24,554 nt of DNA, taken from positions 191,539,685-191,564,238 of the forward strand of contig JBOZIK010000001.1 of the NCBI GenBank assembly GCA_051453625.1. Direction: 5' to 3'. The translations under genes and the position numbers were made by a program. Under the pieces are notes generated by a model that was not told where the DNA came from, did no database searches, and saw nothing but the letters and a program-made list of their open reading frames with translations. Positions within the stretch are counted from its first letter, which is position 1. Every line of letters begins with the position of its first letter. Shown in pieces: positions 11,447 through 21,968 of this stretch. The stretch comes from Welwitschia mirabilis. Taxonomy: Eukaryota > Gnetophyta > Gnetopsida > Welwitschiales.

Positions 11447-11626
11447 TGAGGATCGATGTGAGCTCAGAGGGGAGGGGTGAATGAGTTTCACAAAATAAAA
11501 TTTAAACCAAACAAAATAAAATGCATAATGAAAAACATTATCAAGATAACATGGTTTCCAAACCTAGGTACATCCACATATAGAGAGTAGCTTCTACTTA
11601 TACTTCTTAATATATTTGACCTACAA

Positions 11627-11840
11627 GAAATAGTGGTTTTATAATACACCATCAATCTTACAATAAGTAAGAGTCTTCTTGCAAGGCAACACTTTCTTCC
11701 TCTTAAGGAAATAGTGGTTTTCATAGGTGTACCATGAACCTTGACAATAATGAAAGTTTTCTTTCAAGACAACACTCTCTTCCCCGCAAGAAAATAATCG
11801 TTTTCTAGTTAACCAATAACCTTACATTCAACAAATGCCT
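11627..11840. repeat. Tandem repeat of about 81 bp, 2.6 copies, in LTR
   Basis: Units begin at 11627, 11708 and 11790 with GAAATAGTGGTTTT or a close variant, and share the later 'CTTGCAAGGCAACACT[T/C]TCTTCC' part. The other LTR has the same array near 18044, 18125 and 18210, so it predates insertion. The period is near a multiple of three, which explains why a stop-free minus-strand frame with internal amino-acid repeats exists in both LTRs. Confidence 0.8.
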
Positions 11841-12339
11841 AAAAGCATAATAACCAATGCACACCCCTACAAGGGTTGCCTTATAAAGGATTTGATATTT
11901 AAGAAATGGAATCTTTAATAATATTCAACAATAAGAATGCCCACAATGAATAACCAAAAAACAATACAACAAGAAGCTTGAATATGCTTTAATGAAGACT
12001 TTAAGATCCTTAAAGTTATTATTGCCACCACGAGTATGAATGAAGAAGATGATTGCAATAAAGATCCAAATCCAAGAGATGAAATAATACTAGTTTCTTG
12101 TTACTGAGTCTTTTTATTTCTTCATGAGAGGTTCCCTTACTCATTTCAAGATCTGTAAGTTTGATTCATTCAATAAAGTACCAAAAAGTTCTTCTTTGAT
12201 TATTAATGTCAATGATTTATAATAATGAGAAATTTTTACTATTTGAGTTAATTGAATTTGTAATTGCTGTGCAATGAATAGTTAACATCTATTCTTTGGT
12301 TGCGTAACTTCATTTTTAATTAACATGAACTTTGGATCA

Positions 12340-12613
12340 AGACGTTTTGAATTTTATAGATGTCTGCTTTCAAGATGTCTTCACTTTTGTAGATGTCTTA
12401 AGTTAATTTTTCTAGATTCTGATGAAGTTTGCACTATAGTATTCTTAGGTCTCCATGATCATGAATCCACTATGTACAAGTTCATAGTTCACTTGAAATG
12501 TAAGATATTAATCAAAAACAAATTGACTCTATTACTTATTCCAGCTTAGTACATTCTAGATGTCTTCACTTTCCTGGATGTCTTCACTTAAGATGTCTTC
12601 TTCTTAGATGTCT
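12340..12613. promoter_or_regulatory. Cluster of eight decayed AGACGTCT sites in U3 of the left LTR
   Basis: Sites begin at 12340 (AGACGTTT), 12358, 12373, 12391, 12558, 12576 (GGATGTCT), 12591 and 12606; the rest read AGATGTCT. Spacing is 18, 15, 18 in the first group and 18, 15, 15 in the second. Several sites are followed by TCACTT. The inferred ancestor AGACGTCT is palindromic and contains GACGTC, the C-box bound by plant bZIP factors. Function is inferred from position and repetition only. Confidence 0.6.
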
Positions 12614-12782
12614 CAATCAATTAATTTTGTAGTTTAGGTTCTGATCCTTCTTATAAGATTATGCTTTTGAAGATCCATCATGATCTAATTACTTTTAAGG
12701 TCTAATGTACTTATAACAACCTGTCTACATAAAGACACAAAATGTTTGACAAGTGAAATCATCAGAACTAGATTTTCCAACA

Positions 12783-13380
12783 ATTACATCCTTTGTGATG
12801 ATGTTAAAAACTTAACAAATCTCATTAGTGTAATTTCAACTAATCAATTAAAATCATACATTTTGTTCTAGAAAAATGTACATTAATTACTACTTGCAAT
12901 AAACATGATATGTGCCTCTCAAAATCAGAAAAATCGCTTAAATATACATTCCACTTGAAGAATCAGAATAAGACATATTTTATATTCACTTAAGCAACTT
13001 TGAAAAAATACACAATAATGGATGATAAATCATTGTATTCTTTATTCACATTTGTATGTAGAAATAATAAAGCACATATATAGTTGATAATCTCTACATT
13101 GTAATATACTTATGGAAATGTACCATTTTTAAAGCATGAAATTCAAATATGTGTCAATCACTACATCACAACTAATAAAATTTTTTCTAGTAACATGTGA
13201 AAAGATTTTAATTATCAAAAAACTTGTAAGATATATATGCAAGAGTGTGTCAATGCAATCATAAGATAAAAATGATAATTATGCTAAACATAATACATGA
13301 AATAACAAGCATGATATTAAAAGATGGTATTTAATAACATGAATGTTTGTTAAAATTATAAGGAGGAATCATCCATACAA
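12783..13380. other. Interior of element 2 downstream of the accessory ORF
   Basis: AT-rich, without recognisable coding motifs. On the minus strand it lies between the accessory ORF and the 3' LTR. The stretch next to the LTR, ACAAAGGATGTAAT on the minus strand, is only a weak polypurine tract. Confidence 0.5.
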
Positions 13381-13499
13381 TTGATAACACTCTTGGATCC
13401 AATTAAAAATCTCATAATCAAGAGCTTCAATTCTAACAAGGTGTCCTCATCTTAAAAACTGAAGTATCCAATAGGTCTGTCACTGATTTGCCACATACT

Positions 13500-15200
13500 T
13501 CTTTCCCTTTTTGGACATCAATAGAAGGCTCTAATCACTATGATCTGAACCACTTATGTAGTGCTTATCTTGGCCTTCTTCATCACTATTTTCACTATCA
13601 TGGATGGTGGTGGTGGACTATGTGTAAGATGACAATGAAGTGGGTGGTGGTATGTGCCTTTTCCTAGAGGAGAGCTATGATGTCTTACCAAGGCCTTTAG
13701 AGACCTATCTTCTCATGTGTTAATATATTTGAGAAGTGATAGAAGTCTCAAAAAATTTACCAAGGCAATTTCTGTAAAGGTGGATGAAAGCTGAATGGGT
13801 GAGATTAGTTTAATCTAAATGGAATCTATATGCAAAGGTGGTGGTGATGGTGGATGAACTGGAGGTGGAAAAGGTACATGAGGTGGTGAAGAGCATCTAG
13901 TTAATGATGGTAACTATGAAGATTTATGAAATGGAGTCTTATGATGAGGATGATGAAAGATAAGCGGTATAGCATTTAAGTTCTTAAACTCAATCTCCTG
14001 TAGTGTTGGCTTTTATTAAGAAGGACCTAGAGCATATGGATCCCCTTGCATATGTATCTCTATGGGAGTTTAGTACTCCATCTAAACCTATGCCTCATCT
14101 CCAGAAGACTGCTTTAAAGACTAGTTGTCTATTGTTCAGCCTGAGCCATACCCTGTGATAAATAGAGTTGATGCTACTTCCTCCTCTAAATCTGACCATG
14201 TGGAAGTTCTCATGGATTCCCAACTTTCTATCAGTGTCTCTCCTTCACTTGATGTCAATCTATGTTTCTTCAATCTTAGAATATTTCTTCCAATTTTCCC
14301 AACTATATTGGAAATAGCCTTTAGTCTCTTTTTCATTAAGGAAAAGTTGTGTGTAGTAGTGAAAAATGATCTTTTCATCCATGGTGTCCTTTTGCTAGTG
14401 CCATACCAATGGTTTCTTCTAATGGATGAGTTTAATCAATGGCACTAAAATGTATGCACTACTAATGATTAAGCTAATAAGACAAGGATTCCCAAAGTTT
14501 ATCTTTTATGGAATAAAAAAATAATGTCCATGCATAATACCAAATCTAAATCTATCTGAAACCCTGTAAGTATGCAATATAGAATAAACGTTTACATGGA
14601 TTTATCATAAGTATAACTACAACCTCTTATTAAAATGTTGTACAAAGTTACTAATCTAAGAAAAGAGGCATCAGACATCATATCCTTTCTTTCAATGTCC
14701 TTAACAAAATTTATTCTATTGTGCTTAAATAACATATTGCTCATTTAACACTGAGATACATTTACAATTCTAGGACTGAAAATTTCTTTGAATGAATTAC
14801 TATAAAATTGAGGAACATTTGTATTACCTATGCCAAGTAGTGAATTGATAAAACTAGGAATGATATGAAAATTAGTACCTTTTTCCTATGTTTGAAATGC
14901 ATTAGTATTATCATTAATTTCATGTATGTTTGCATAGAATTCTCTTACCACTAAATCAAGAATATGCTAAAATAATTGGGCAATCATCTCCCAATAAAGC
15001 TGAATGAAGTGTCTCATAAGTTGCTCCTTGTGTGTCTTCTAAAAACTAAGTGTTCTCTCTACAATAATGGAGTTTCTTGACTATGCCCTAAATCTTCTTT
15101 TAGCTACCTCATGATAAAACTTAGGTTCATACTATGATGTAGATCATTCTGAAGCTTGTTTTTTACCTCTAGAGGTTCTTATTACCTTTCTTCTTTTCAT
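13500..15200 (-). pseudogene. Accessory ORF: 'putative plant transposon protein'-like domain with proline-rich tail (decayed)
   Basis: The likely start is the ATG at 15200 (MKRRKVIRTSRGKKQ...). KFYHEVAKRRFRA, IVERTLSF and LVVREFYANIHEI (about 15125-14920) follow in the order seen in the plant family annotated as 'putative plant transposon protein'. That family has a '...ER...' stretch, then a VREFYAN block, then an INxxL-type segment. Further on, NSLLGIGNTNVPQFY and LYCILTGFQIDLDLVL (near 14585-14530) fit its later conserved part. A clean open stretch (14378-14136) has a Ser/Thr/Glu-rich end. Proline-rich pieces (VPFPPPVHPPSPPPLH near 13880-13825; SPPPPS near 13610) resemble the tails of such proteins. 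Stops are present throughout and the true end is unclear. The molecular function of the family is not known to me. Identification is by motif memory only. Confidence 0.62.
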
Positions 15201-16059
15201 ATTTATGAAATAGAGCCAAAAGTTAATAAAAGATCAGTAAAAATACAAGAAACTATGGAAAACTATGCACCTGCTCAAGAAAACCCTATATTCTTACTCG
15301 CTGTCAAGATGTCTCAAAAATCTAAGACATCTAGCTAGAGAAATCTGAGGATAATAAAGTCTAGAAAATCTCTTAAGAGTAACATGTATTGGGAGGAAAC
15401 TTGAAAATGATATTTAATGGTTTCTCTTGCTAATAAAAAGGGTTAAAACCCTAATTTTTAAGTGTTTTTTGTTTTCACAATAGTATAATCAAGACATCTA
15501 TAAATTTCAAAATGTCTTAAATGCAAAAAGTAGACATCCATACATTTTAAGACATCTATTGTTAAAAAATTTTTAGCACATTTCCCTACGATCAAAACAT
15601 CTACAAGAACTAAGATTTCTAATTTGAACAATTAAAATGACATACTTATATGTTTGCTAAAGTCAAGACGTCTTCACTAGAAACATCTAAAAAACTTAAA
15701 TCATTCACAATAAAATTTTCTAGATTTTCAAAAAGAATCTATGACTATTATAACCATAATAATAGTACTGTAAGTAGCTAAAGATGATACACATAATTTA
15801 ACTTTTAACTTTACAAACTACATCCAATCATAATCTTAACTCATAAGATAAATATAATGGAGTTGAGATGTTATGGATGTTACTTGTTTTACTTAACTGA
15901 TTGGACAAACCCTAATCTCCAAGTTCTTGCATGAATTGATGTATCCTGCAGTGCCTTGAAATTTTACAATCCATTTGAAAATTGGATCTTTATTACATTG
16001 GGTTGTAACATAATCATTATGCCTTGATTAACCAAATGAATGATAATCATGCTTTTTTT
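15201..16059 (-). promoter_or_regulatory. Spacer and possible internal promoter/leader of the accessory ORF
   Basis: This lies between the gag end and the accessory ORF. It contains AGACGTCT-type sites at 15307, 15325, 15492, 15510, 15532, 15550, 15595, 15666 and 15681; the one at 15666-15673 is the intact palindrome AGACGTCT. On the minus strand an AAAATTAGGGTTTTAACCC stretch (about 15463-15440) resembles plant leaders with a telo-box-like AAACCCTAA element. No protease or other coding block is visible. The promoter role is inferred from the shared sites and position. Confidence 0.45.
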
Positions 16060-17813
16060 TTATTCTGATACTTGATTTAGCTTTAGGTATCAAAACTTTT
16101 CTTGGTCTATTCTACACAATAATGTATTAATCTACTATGCCTTTTGGCATCATTAGTGTAGTACCTATCTTTTAATTTTATTGAACATCTATAGTGATAA
16201 TGACCTTTACAATAACAATAACAGAAAATGATGTTATTTGTATATGATAAGTGTTCATACCTTGGCTTATAATTCCACCTTTTAAATAGAGGGGATGAAG
16301 TAGTACTTATTGCCTTATTGTATTCTAATCCTCTCTTATCTTTTAGGCTCCTGCTTTGTTCAAGCATGATATTTAAAGTTTCTTTGCATTTAGTAAATTT
16401 TTTAATAATTTTCTTTGAATTTAAAACTTCTTGTCTTACATTCTCCAAAAAAAAAATATTAGTCTACGAATCTTAGCTTTAAGGGATGACTTTTTTAGTG
16501 GATAATTTATTACAAGTATTCGTTTTCTATTCATATGCCTTTTCATGAATATTAAGTAATCTTTTTATCTTTGCACATAACTTTTACAAATTAATAAATT
16601 CTTTAGAAATGAAATCATATTTTTCTTGAATAGTCATACTTATTTCATCTTCAGTATCTGAATCATAGTCATGTCCTCAATCATTGTTTTCATCTTGAGT
16701 GTGAGCTATAGCTATGTAGGAAGAATGTATTTTCTCATTATTTAATTCCTCATTTTTTGAAGCATCATCACCTTCATCCCATCCATTAAAGAATGACTTC
16801 TTCCTTTTGGGCTTCTTCTTTTATTCATCTTCCTTCAATCTATTAGTACTAGGGCATTTCAAGGTAATATGTCCTTTACCTCCACATGTCCAACATGCTA
16901 TTTTGGAAACATTTAACAAAGAAGAATTATTAGATAATTCACCTTTACTCTTACCTTTTTCTTAAAATCTCAATAATCTTTTGAGCTCATCTCTTCTATT
17001 ATACTTTTATGAGAGTAGTTTTTTTACTCTTTGCATGATAAAGATAAGATCCTCATCTTCATCCTTGAAATCATCTTTTTCATGATTTTCTTTTACCTTT
17101 TTTTTAATCTCTAATTTATGCTTTGTCTTGTCTTATGTACAATGAGTTTATTCTTTAAGACTCCATCTTGTATGAGATTCATTTCATATGCTATAAGTGC
17201 ACTTTGTAGTTCTTCTATATTTATGATGTTGAAATCTCTAGATTCTTTCATGGTTATACTCTTAGGCCTCTAATCAGGGGTTAATGATCTAACAACCTTG
17301 GGTATTACCTTTGGTTCTAGAAGGTCCTCTCTCCAATGGCATGCATTGCATTCACAATGATTGCAACTCTAGTAAAGTACTTGTGAACTCTCTCTTCTTG
17401 GTTTATTTTTAAATTTTTAAATTGGTTTGTCTAAACTGGATGCTTAGATTATTGCACAATAGAAGTACCTTCATATATTCTAATTAGAACATTCCAAATT
17501 TCTTGTTTCATTTTACAACCTACTATTCTATTGAACTTTCTATAGATAAAGTGTAATAAAGAGGATTTTTAGCTTTAGATTCATACATCAATGCACCTTT
17601 CACTTCATTTGTCTAGTCTTTCCTTTTCTTGATTGGGGAAGTGGTATTTCCTGCAACATTTGTGATGATCTTCATAGGGTCTGTATACCCTTCTTCTATG
17701 TTCCACCATACTTGAAACTTAAAATACTATAAGTAAACTCACATCCTCATCTTCGAATAGGTATAATTTATCCCATCAAAGAGTAGAGGTCTAACAAATG
17801 GCATCCCTTTCAT
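16060..17813 (-). pseudogene. Copia-type gag with two zinc knuckles
   Basis: The likely start is the ATG at 17813, 32 bases after the primer site. The N-terminal part reads MKGMPFVRPLLFDGINYTYSK, the usual Copia gag opening (PLFDG.NY..W). FQVWWNIEEGYTDP, VAIIVNAMHWREDLLEPKVI and SRDFNIINIEELQSALIAYE (about 17710-17190) match the gag_pre/UBN2-type capsid region. A first zinc knuckle, CWTCGGKGHITLKC at 16854-16895, is intact in CX2CX4HX4C spacing. A second, FCYCYCKGHYHYRC near 16235-16195, has one irregular cysteine position. A basic end with KKVLIPKAKSS near 16110-16070 follows. A coiled, Lys/Glu-rich stretch separates the knuckles. Scattered stops show decay, but it is much less eroded than the gag of element 1. 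The product would package element RNA. Confidence 0.85.
16854..16895 (-). other. Intact gag zinc knuckle CX2CX4HX4C
   Basis: Fourteen codons read CWTCGGKGHITLKC on the minus strand, with all three cysteines and the histidine kept. This is the nucleic-acid-binding knuckle of retrotransposon gag and fixes the frame and strand of the gag remnant. Confidence 0.92.
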
Positions 17814-17844
17814 AGTTCACTCAAGAAGCTCCTTTTCATGAGTA

Positions 17845-17859
17845 CCCACTCTGAAACCA
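17845..17859 (-). promoter_or_regulatory. Primer-binding site of element 2
   Basis: On the minus strand this reads TGGTTTCAGAGTGGG, within two bases of the LTR end. It differs by one base from TGGTATCAGAG, the plant initiator-Met tRNA type primer site, over the first 11 positions. It sets the orientation of the element. Confidence 0.82.
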
Positions 17860-17860
17860 C

Positions 17861-19209
17861 TTTAGGATCAATTTGAACTCAAAGGAGAGGGGTGAATGAG
17901 TTATACCAAATAAAATTTAAACCAAATAACAAAATAAAATGCACAATGAAAAACCTTACTAAGATAATATGGTCCTCCAACCTAGATACATCCACATACA
18001 AAGGGTGGATTTTACTCACACATCTGGATGTTCTTAACCTATAAGAAATAGTAGTTTTCTCACATGCCACTAGCCTTACAAGAAGTGAGAGTTTCTTTGC
18101 AAGGTAGTATTCTCTTCCCCTCAAGGAAATAGTGGTCTTCATAGGTACACCACAAATCTTTACAATAATAAAAGTCTTCTCACAAGGCAACACTCTCTCT
18201 TCTATAAGGGAATAATTGTTTTTTGGTTGACCAATAACCTTACATTCGGTAAGTATCTAAAAGATAATAACTAATGAACATCCCTACAAGGGTTGCCTTA
18301 CAAAGTATTTGATATTCAAGAAATGGACTCTACAATAATATTCAATAATAAGGTATTTCACAATGAATATTTAAAATGAAATAGAACAACAAGCCTAAAT
18401 ATGCTTTGATGAATAGTTTAAGATCCTTGAAGTTGTTGTTATCATCATGAATATGAATGAGGAAGATGATTGTAATAAATATCCAAGTTCCAAAGATGAA
18501 ACAATGCTAGTTCCTTACTATTAAATCATTTGATTTCTTTATGAGAGGTTCCCTTTACTCATGCTTTCAAGATCTATAAGTTTGATTAATTTAACAAAGT
18601 GCCAAAATGTTCCTCTTTGATTCTTGACATTAATGCTTTATAACAATGAGAAAGATCTAGCCATTTGAGCTTGGAACATAGCCGTTTGAATCTATAACTA
18701 CCATTTAACAGATGGCTAATGTCTATGATTTGGATGCATTGCTTCAATTTTAATCAATATGAACTTTGGGTTAAAACATCTTGAATTTTTTAGATGTCTA
18801 CTTTTAAGACATCTTCACTTTTATAGATGTCTTGAGTCAATTTGCTCAGATTACACTATAGTATCCTTAGGCTTTTGTGATTATGAATCTGTTGTGTAAA
18901 AGTTCATAGTTCATTTGAAATATAACATATTAGTCAAAAATAAATTAACTCTATTACCTGTTCCATCTCAGTACATTTCAAACATCTTTGCTTTTCTATA
19001 CATCTTCACTTAAGACATCTTCAATTTCTCAAACATCTTCAATTAATTGATTTTATAGTTTATCTTCTAATCCTTTTCATAAGATTGTGCTTTTGAAGAT
19101 CCATCATGATCTAATACCTTTCAAGTTCTGATGTACTTGTAATAACCTATCTACACAAAGACATAAAATGTCTAACAAGTGGAATCATCAAAACTAGGTT
19201 TTTCCAACA
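17861..19209 (-). repeat. 5' LTR of element 2
   Basis: Direct repeat of 11447-12782, running on the minus strand from TGTTGGAAAA (19209) to TTGATCCTAAA (17861). It carries the same 81-bp-type tandem array (18044-18260) and the same eight-site cluster (18774-19038). An open stretch at 17879-18193 parallels the one in the other LTR and is explained by the tandem array. Confidence 0.92.
18774..19038. promoter_or_regulatory. Cluster of eight decayed AGACGTCT sites in U3 of the right LTR
   Basis: Sites begin at 18774 (AAACATCT), 18792 (AGATGTCT), 18807 (AGACATCT), 18825 (AGATGTCT), 18980 (AAACATCT), 18998 (ATACATCT), 19013 (AGACATCT) and 19031 (AAACATCT). Spacing matches the left LTR (18, 15, 18; then 18, 15, 18). 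Most sites carry CA where the left LTR has TG, as expected if both derive from CG. Confidence 0.6.
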
Positions 19210-20111
19210 TTTAGTATTTATAATTTTGATTTATAGTTGGATAGGAGAGATATTTTATCATAGAATTTACATTGTTGAGCTTTAATCCCTTATTCATGAT
19301 CAGGTAGATCAATAAAAAATTCTTTTGGAAGTTATTAGTGAGGATAGTTGCTTTAATTTAAGTTAGTTCCTCTATAGCTAGTAAGTGATTATTGAGTATG
19401 TCTTACAAAGACAATATTATCTAGAGAAATAGATAACTCTTAAATATGATCATTTAATGGTTAAATTGAAAGGTTAAATATACCTCAACTTAATCCATTA
19501 TATGAAAGGCTTAAGGTCATAAAAGTTGACAATTAATATCATATGATAGTGGCTATGAGCATGGTTGTACATGTCCATAGAATTAAATTTCATAATGGGA
19601 TTGTCTTCATGAATCATTTGCCATAATTACTTATTAATACAATACTTACATGTATTTGATTCATAAATATGTTTTGTGAATCAGTTATTATTTTATCAAA
19701 ACCTAGATTAAATCATGAGATAGATTTAATTTTCCTAATCAATCACTAAATGGTGAATTGGAGTTACTTATATTATTCTAGTTGAAAAGACTTATGTATA
19801 GATGAATGATCTAGATTTTAGTCTTTCACAAAGATTATCATTATATATGCACTGTGATAACTTAGTTAATAAATCTTTGAATAAGCCTATGAATTCTAAA
19901 ATACTTAGTTAAATACTTCACTTTACCTATTAAAATTTTTCATTTTTCTTTTTTTTGAAATTTTAGTGTTATGCTTCTATACTAAGAGTACTTATATAAT
20001 AGTTAGTATACATTTGAGTTTGTAATAATTTTTTATTTAATAATTTATTCTAAAATTTGTCTAAATTGTAAACTTCGATGGAAAATAATTTTTAGAATTA
20101 TTTTGTGAATA
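19210..20111. other. Unassigned AT-rich intergenic DNA
   Basis: I see no protein motif, RNA gene or paired repeat in this stretch. It separates the second LTR element from the first SINE-like copy. Confidence 0.5.
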
Positions 20112-20275
20112 AGATGGTAGTCTAGTTACTTGAACACTCATCCTCCATTTAAGACGATTTATGGTTAAAACTTTGAACAACTCAATTAACATACTTAAGG
20201 CTTTAAGTTTTATTAAATTAGTTTTTAGGCAATTGTAGTGGTTTTGTTCTTAAGAAGATTTATGGTTATTAAAAA
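20112..20275 (+). mobile_element. tRNA-like SINE, copy 1 (decayed)
   Basis: Shares a direct-repeat relationship with 22174-22315. It starts AAGATGGTAGTCTAGTTACTTG, a box-A-like stretch, then ACACTCATCCTCCATTTAAGACG, and a decayed box B, GGTTAAAAC. A later shared block reads GGCAATTGTAGTGGTTTTGTTCTTAAG. The order mimics a tRNA head (box A, box B) followed by a unique body. Decay of box B suggests it is no longer transcribed. Confidence 0.6.
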
Positions 20276-20670
20276 GCCATTTGTAGTCTTATTTTAGTAT
20301 AATTAAGTTTTAAGCTTATAGACAACTTAGTTGCATAACACATAACACAAGTTTTATTTTTATTTCTTTGAATAGAACTATTTCTAAAATGAGAACACTC
20401 ACATTGTGAAATATTATGATAAGATTAATTAAAGTCATAACAAAAGGTAGATTATTTCATATTACATAACTATGGATTCTTCATATTTGCTCTAAAAATA
20501 TTTAAAAGAACTAAATTTACAGGGATAAAACTTTGACTTTTCTTTATGTTTCATAGTAATGTCATAAGTTTTATCATTTTATAAAAAACATCTACTAATG
20601 AGAAACATTTTAGTGGGAATTTTGGATAATGTACTTTTAGCCTTATTCTTTGTCATAAATTTACATAAAC
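20276..20670. other. Unassigned AT-rich DNA
   Basis: Between the first SINE-like copy and the unknown ORF remnant. No motif or repeat recognised. Confidence 0.45.
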
Positions 20671-20682
20671 TTGCCTTTATGA
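20671..20682. repeat. 12-bp direct repeat, left copy
   Basis: TTGCCTTTATGA here matches TTGCCTTTACGA at 21969-21980 with a single C/T difference. The pair brackets the decayed ORF and may be a target-site duplication. Confidence 0.45.
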
Positions 20683-21968
20683 GGGCAATGCCAATCCCTT
20701 AAAAAAGTTTTTATTTCAATTAACAAAAGAATTCAAATTCAAGGCACCACAGCCTAAATATGAAGCAAGCCTTAAGAAACCAAAAACACCACCATGGAGT
20801 TAAGACAAAGCTACTAATCTAACTAAACTAAAGACAACAACTAAACAAATTTTAAAATAAAAGACATTATATGAAAATTTTTAATTTTGATTTTGTGACT
20901 ACAGTGGTGAGTAGTGATGGTACATAACCACTTTTTTCACTAGTTATAAGCTGAGGAGGAGACAAAATTATATGCACCAAGGTTTAGATAAGGATGAGGG
21001 ATAATGAAGGGGCGTCAAGCACTTAAGCTATTATCCCATCCATTATTGAAAAGTTTGAAATATTCCACTTTATAGGTGAACACATTCCTAAATACTTAGA
21101 TGGTTAAAAGAGTGCTTTCATTATGAAAGATTCACTTTAATGAAATACCTATGAAAATAAAACTCATTAATGTTATGGAAATGTTCATGCAAAATATTAC
21201 CACCCAACTTATCTTTCCCTATTGAAGTGAAAATCAGAGGAATAGTAGGTAGTGAGACATATCATGGAATATATTTGTAAGCTAAGTAATTAACATTAAA
21301 GTTAAATTTCCATAAGTGAGTGACTAATTTTGCATTTCATGTTGAAAACATTCTAAGAGATAATGCTCTCTCCACTTTGGAGGCATTAGAAATCTTAGTC
21401 AAAATAAAGTTAAGCATATAATATTAAACATGAGTAACCTCAATATTCTTTAATTGAACAATGTTGTGAACTTTCATTAAAAGACTAGTATGATGAGGCA
21501 AATAGCCAATGATTTGAAAAAATATGAATTGTGAAGCATAATCTTTAGACATGATTCAATTATATCAGGAGGAAGTAAAAAAATTGAAAGAACAATTCCC
21601 TGTCACTTCACTTCTAGAATAAGGCAAAGAAGCTTCTCTAGGACCCTTAACCTAGTACAAGAGATGAATAGAAGAGAGTGCTAGGTTACTAGAAGGTACT
21701 ACTAAGGGAGGAGGAGTTAAAGAAGAAAAGAAAGATGCAAAATGAAAAGTTTCACCATGTGAGGAAGAGGAGGGGATTTAATACATAGGTTAACCATAGA
21801 AAACCCTAAAAAAAAAAAAAAGACAAAAAATTGAAAAGGCTTTGGAAAAACTAGTAAATCTACAAACTAGGAAGAAAAATGGGACAAAAATAAAATGCTA
21901 TTAGTAAAAAAAAGAGATAGGGTGGGATTGCATCATTAAATCCAGGAAGTCACGTTCAGAACTCATGC
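20683..21968 (-). pseudogene. Decayed single-exon ORF of unknown family, possibly a retro-inserted or LINE-derived copy
   Basis: I do not recognise the protein. On the minus strand, after an AGGGTTTTC leader-like start and a long pyrimidine-rich stretch, an ATG near 21552 opens a frame beginning MSKDYASQFIFFQIIGYLP. It runs about 185 codons with only three internal stops, two of them TGA that could come from CGA. Later pieces are IFTSIGKDKLGGN and INEFYFHRYFIKVN; then a frame shift and SLSA.RPFIIPHPYLNL. The end has a GGCTGTGGTGCC stretch and GAAATAAAAAC near 20705-20720, like a plant polyadenylation region. The flanking 12-bp near-identical repeats suggest retrotransposition in minus orientation. 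No introns are evident. No RT or endonuclease was seen. Confidence 0.5.

Larger units (their letters stand above)
11447..12782 (-). repeat. 3' LTR of element 2
   Basis: This is a direct repeat of 17861-19209, recognisable from 'GGGGTGAATGAGTT' near 11470 to the CCAACA end at 12777-12782. On the minus strand it runs TGTTGGAAAA... to ...ATCGATCCTCA. It contains an internal tandem repeat of about 81 bp (from 11627) and a cluster of eight AGACGTCT-derived sites (12340-12613) in the part corresponding to U3. An open stretch at 11488-11724 is a by-product of the 81-bp repeat, not a gene. Confidence 0.92.
11447..19209 (-). mobile_element. Non-autonomous LTR retrotransposon: Copia-type gag plus accessory transposon-protein ORF
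   Basis: Two direct repeats (11447-12782 and 17861-19209) flank a 5.1-kb interior that reads on the minus strand. The LTR starts TGTTGG on that strand, and a primer site resembling initiator-Met tRNA follows the 5' LTR. The interior has a Copia-type gag with two zinc knuckles, a spacer, and an ORF of the 'putative plant transposon protein' type. I found none of the Copia landmarks for protease, integrase or RT that are easy to see in element 1. Flanking tttaa / tttag may be a 5-bp target duplication with one mismatch. The element was presumably mobilised by pol proteins supplied from elsewhere. Confidence 0.85.

Noticed and set aside
11488-11724. Minus-strand open frame of 78 codons, similar to one at 17879-18193
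   Set aside because: Both lie at the same place in the two LTRs of element 2, and their similarity comes from the LTR and its 81-bp tandem array, not from a conserved gene.
14125-14448. Plus-strand open frame of 107 codons
   Set aside because: The minus-strand frame over the same bases continues the accessory ORF. The plus-strand frame has no recognisable motif.
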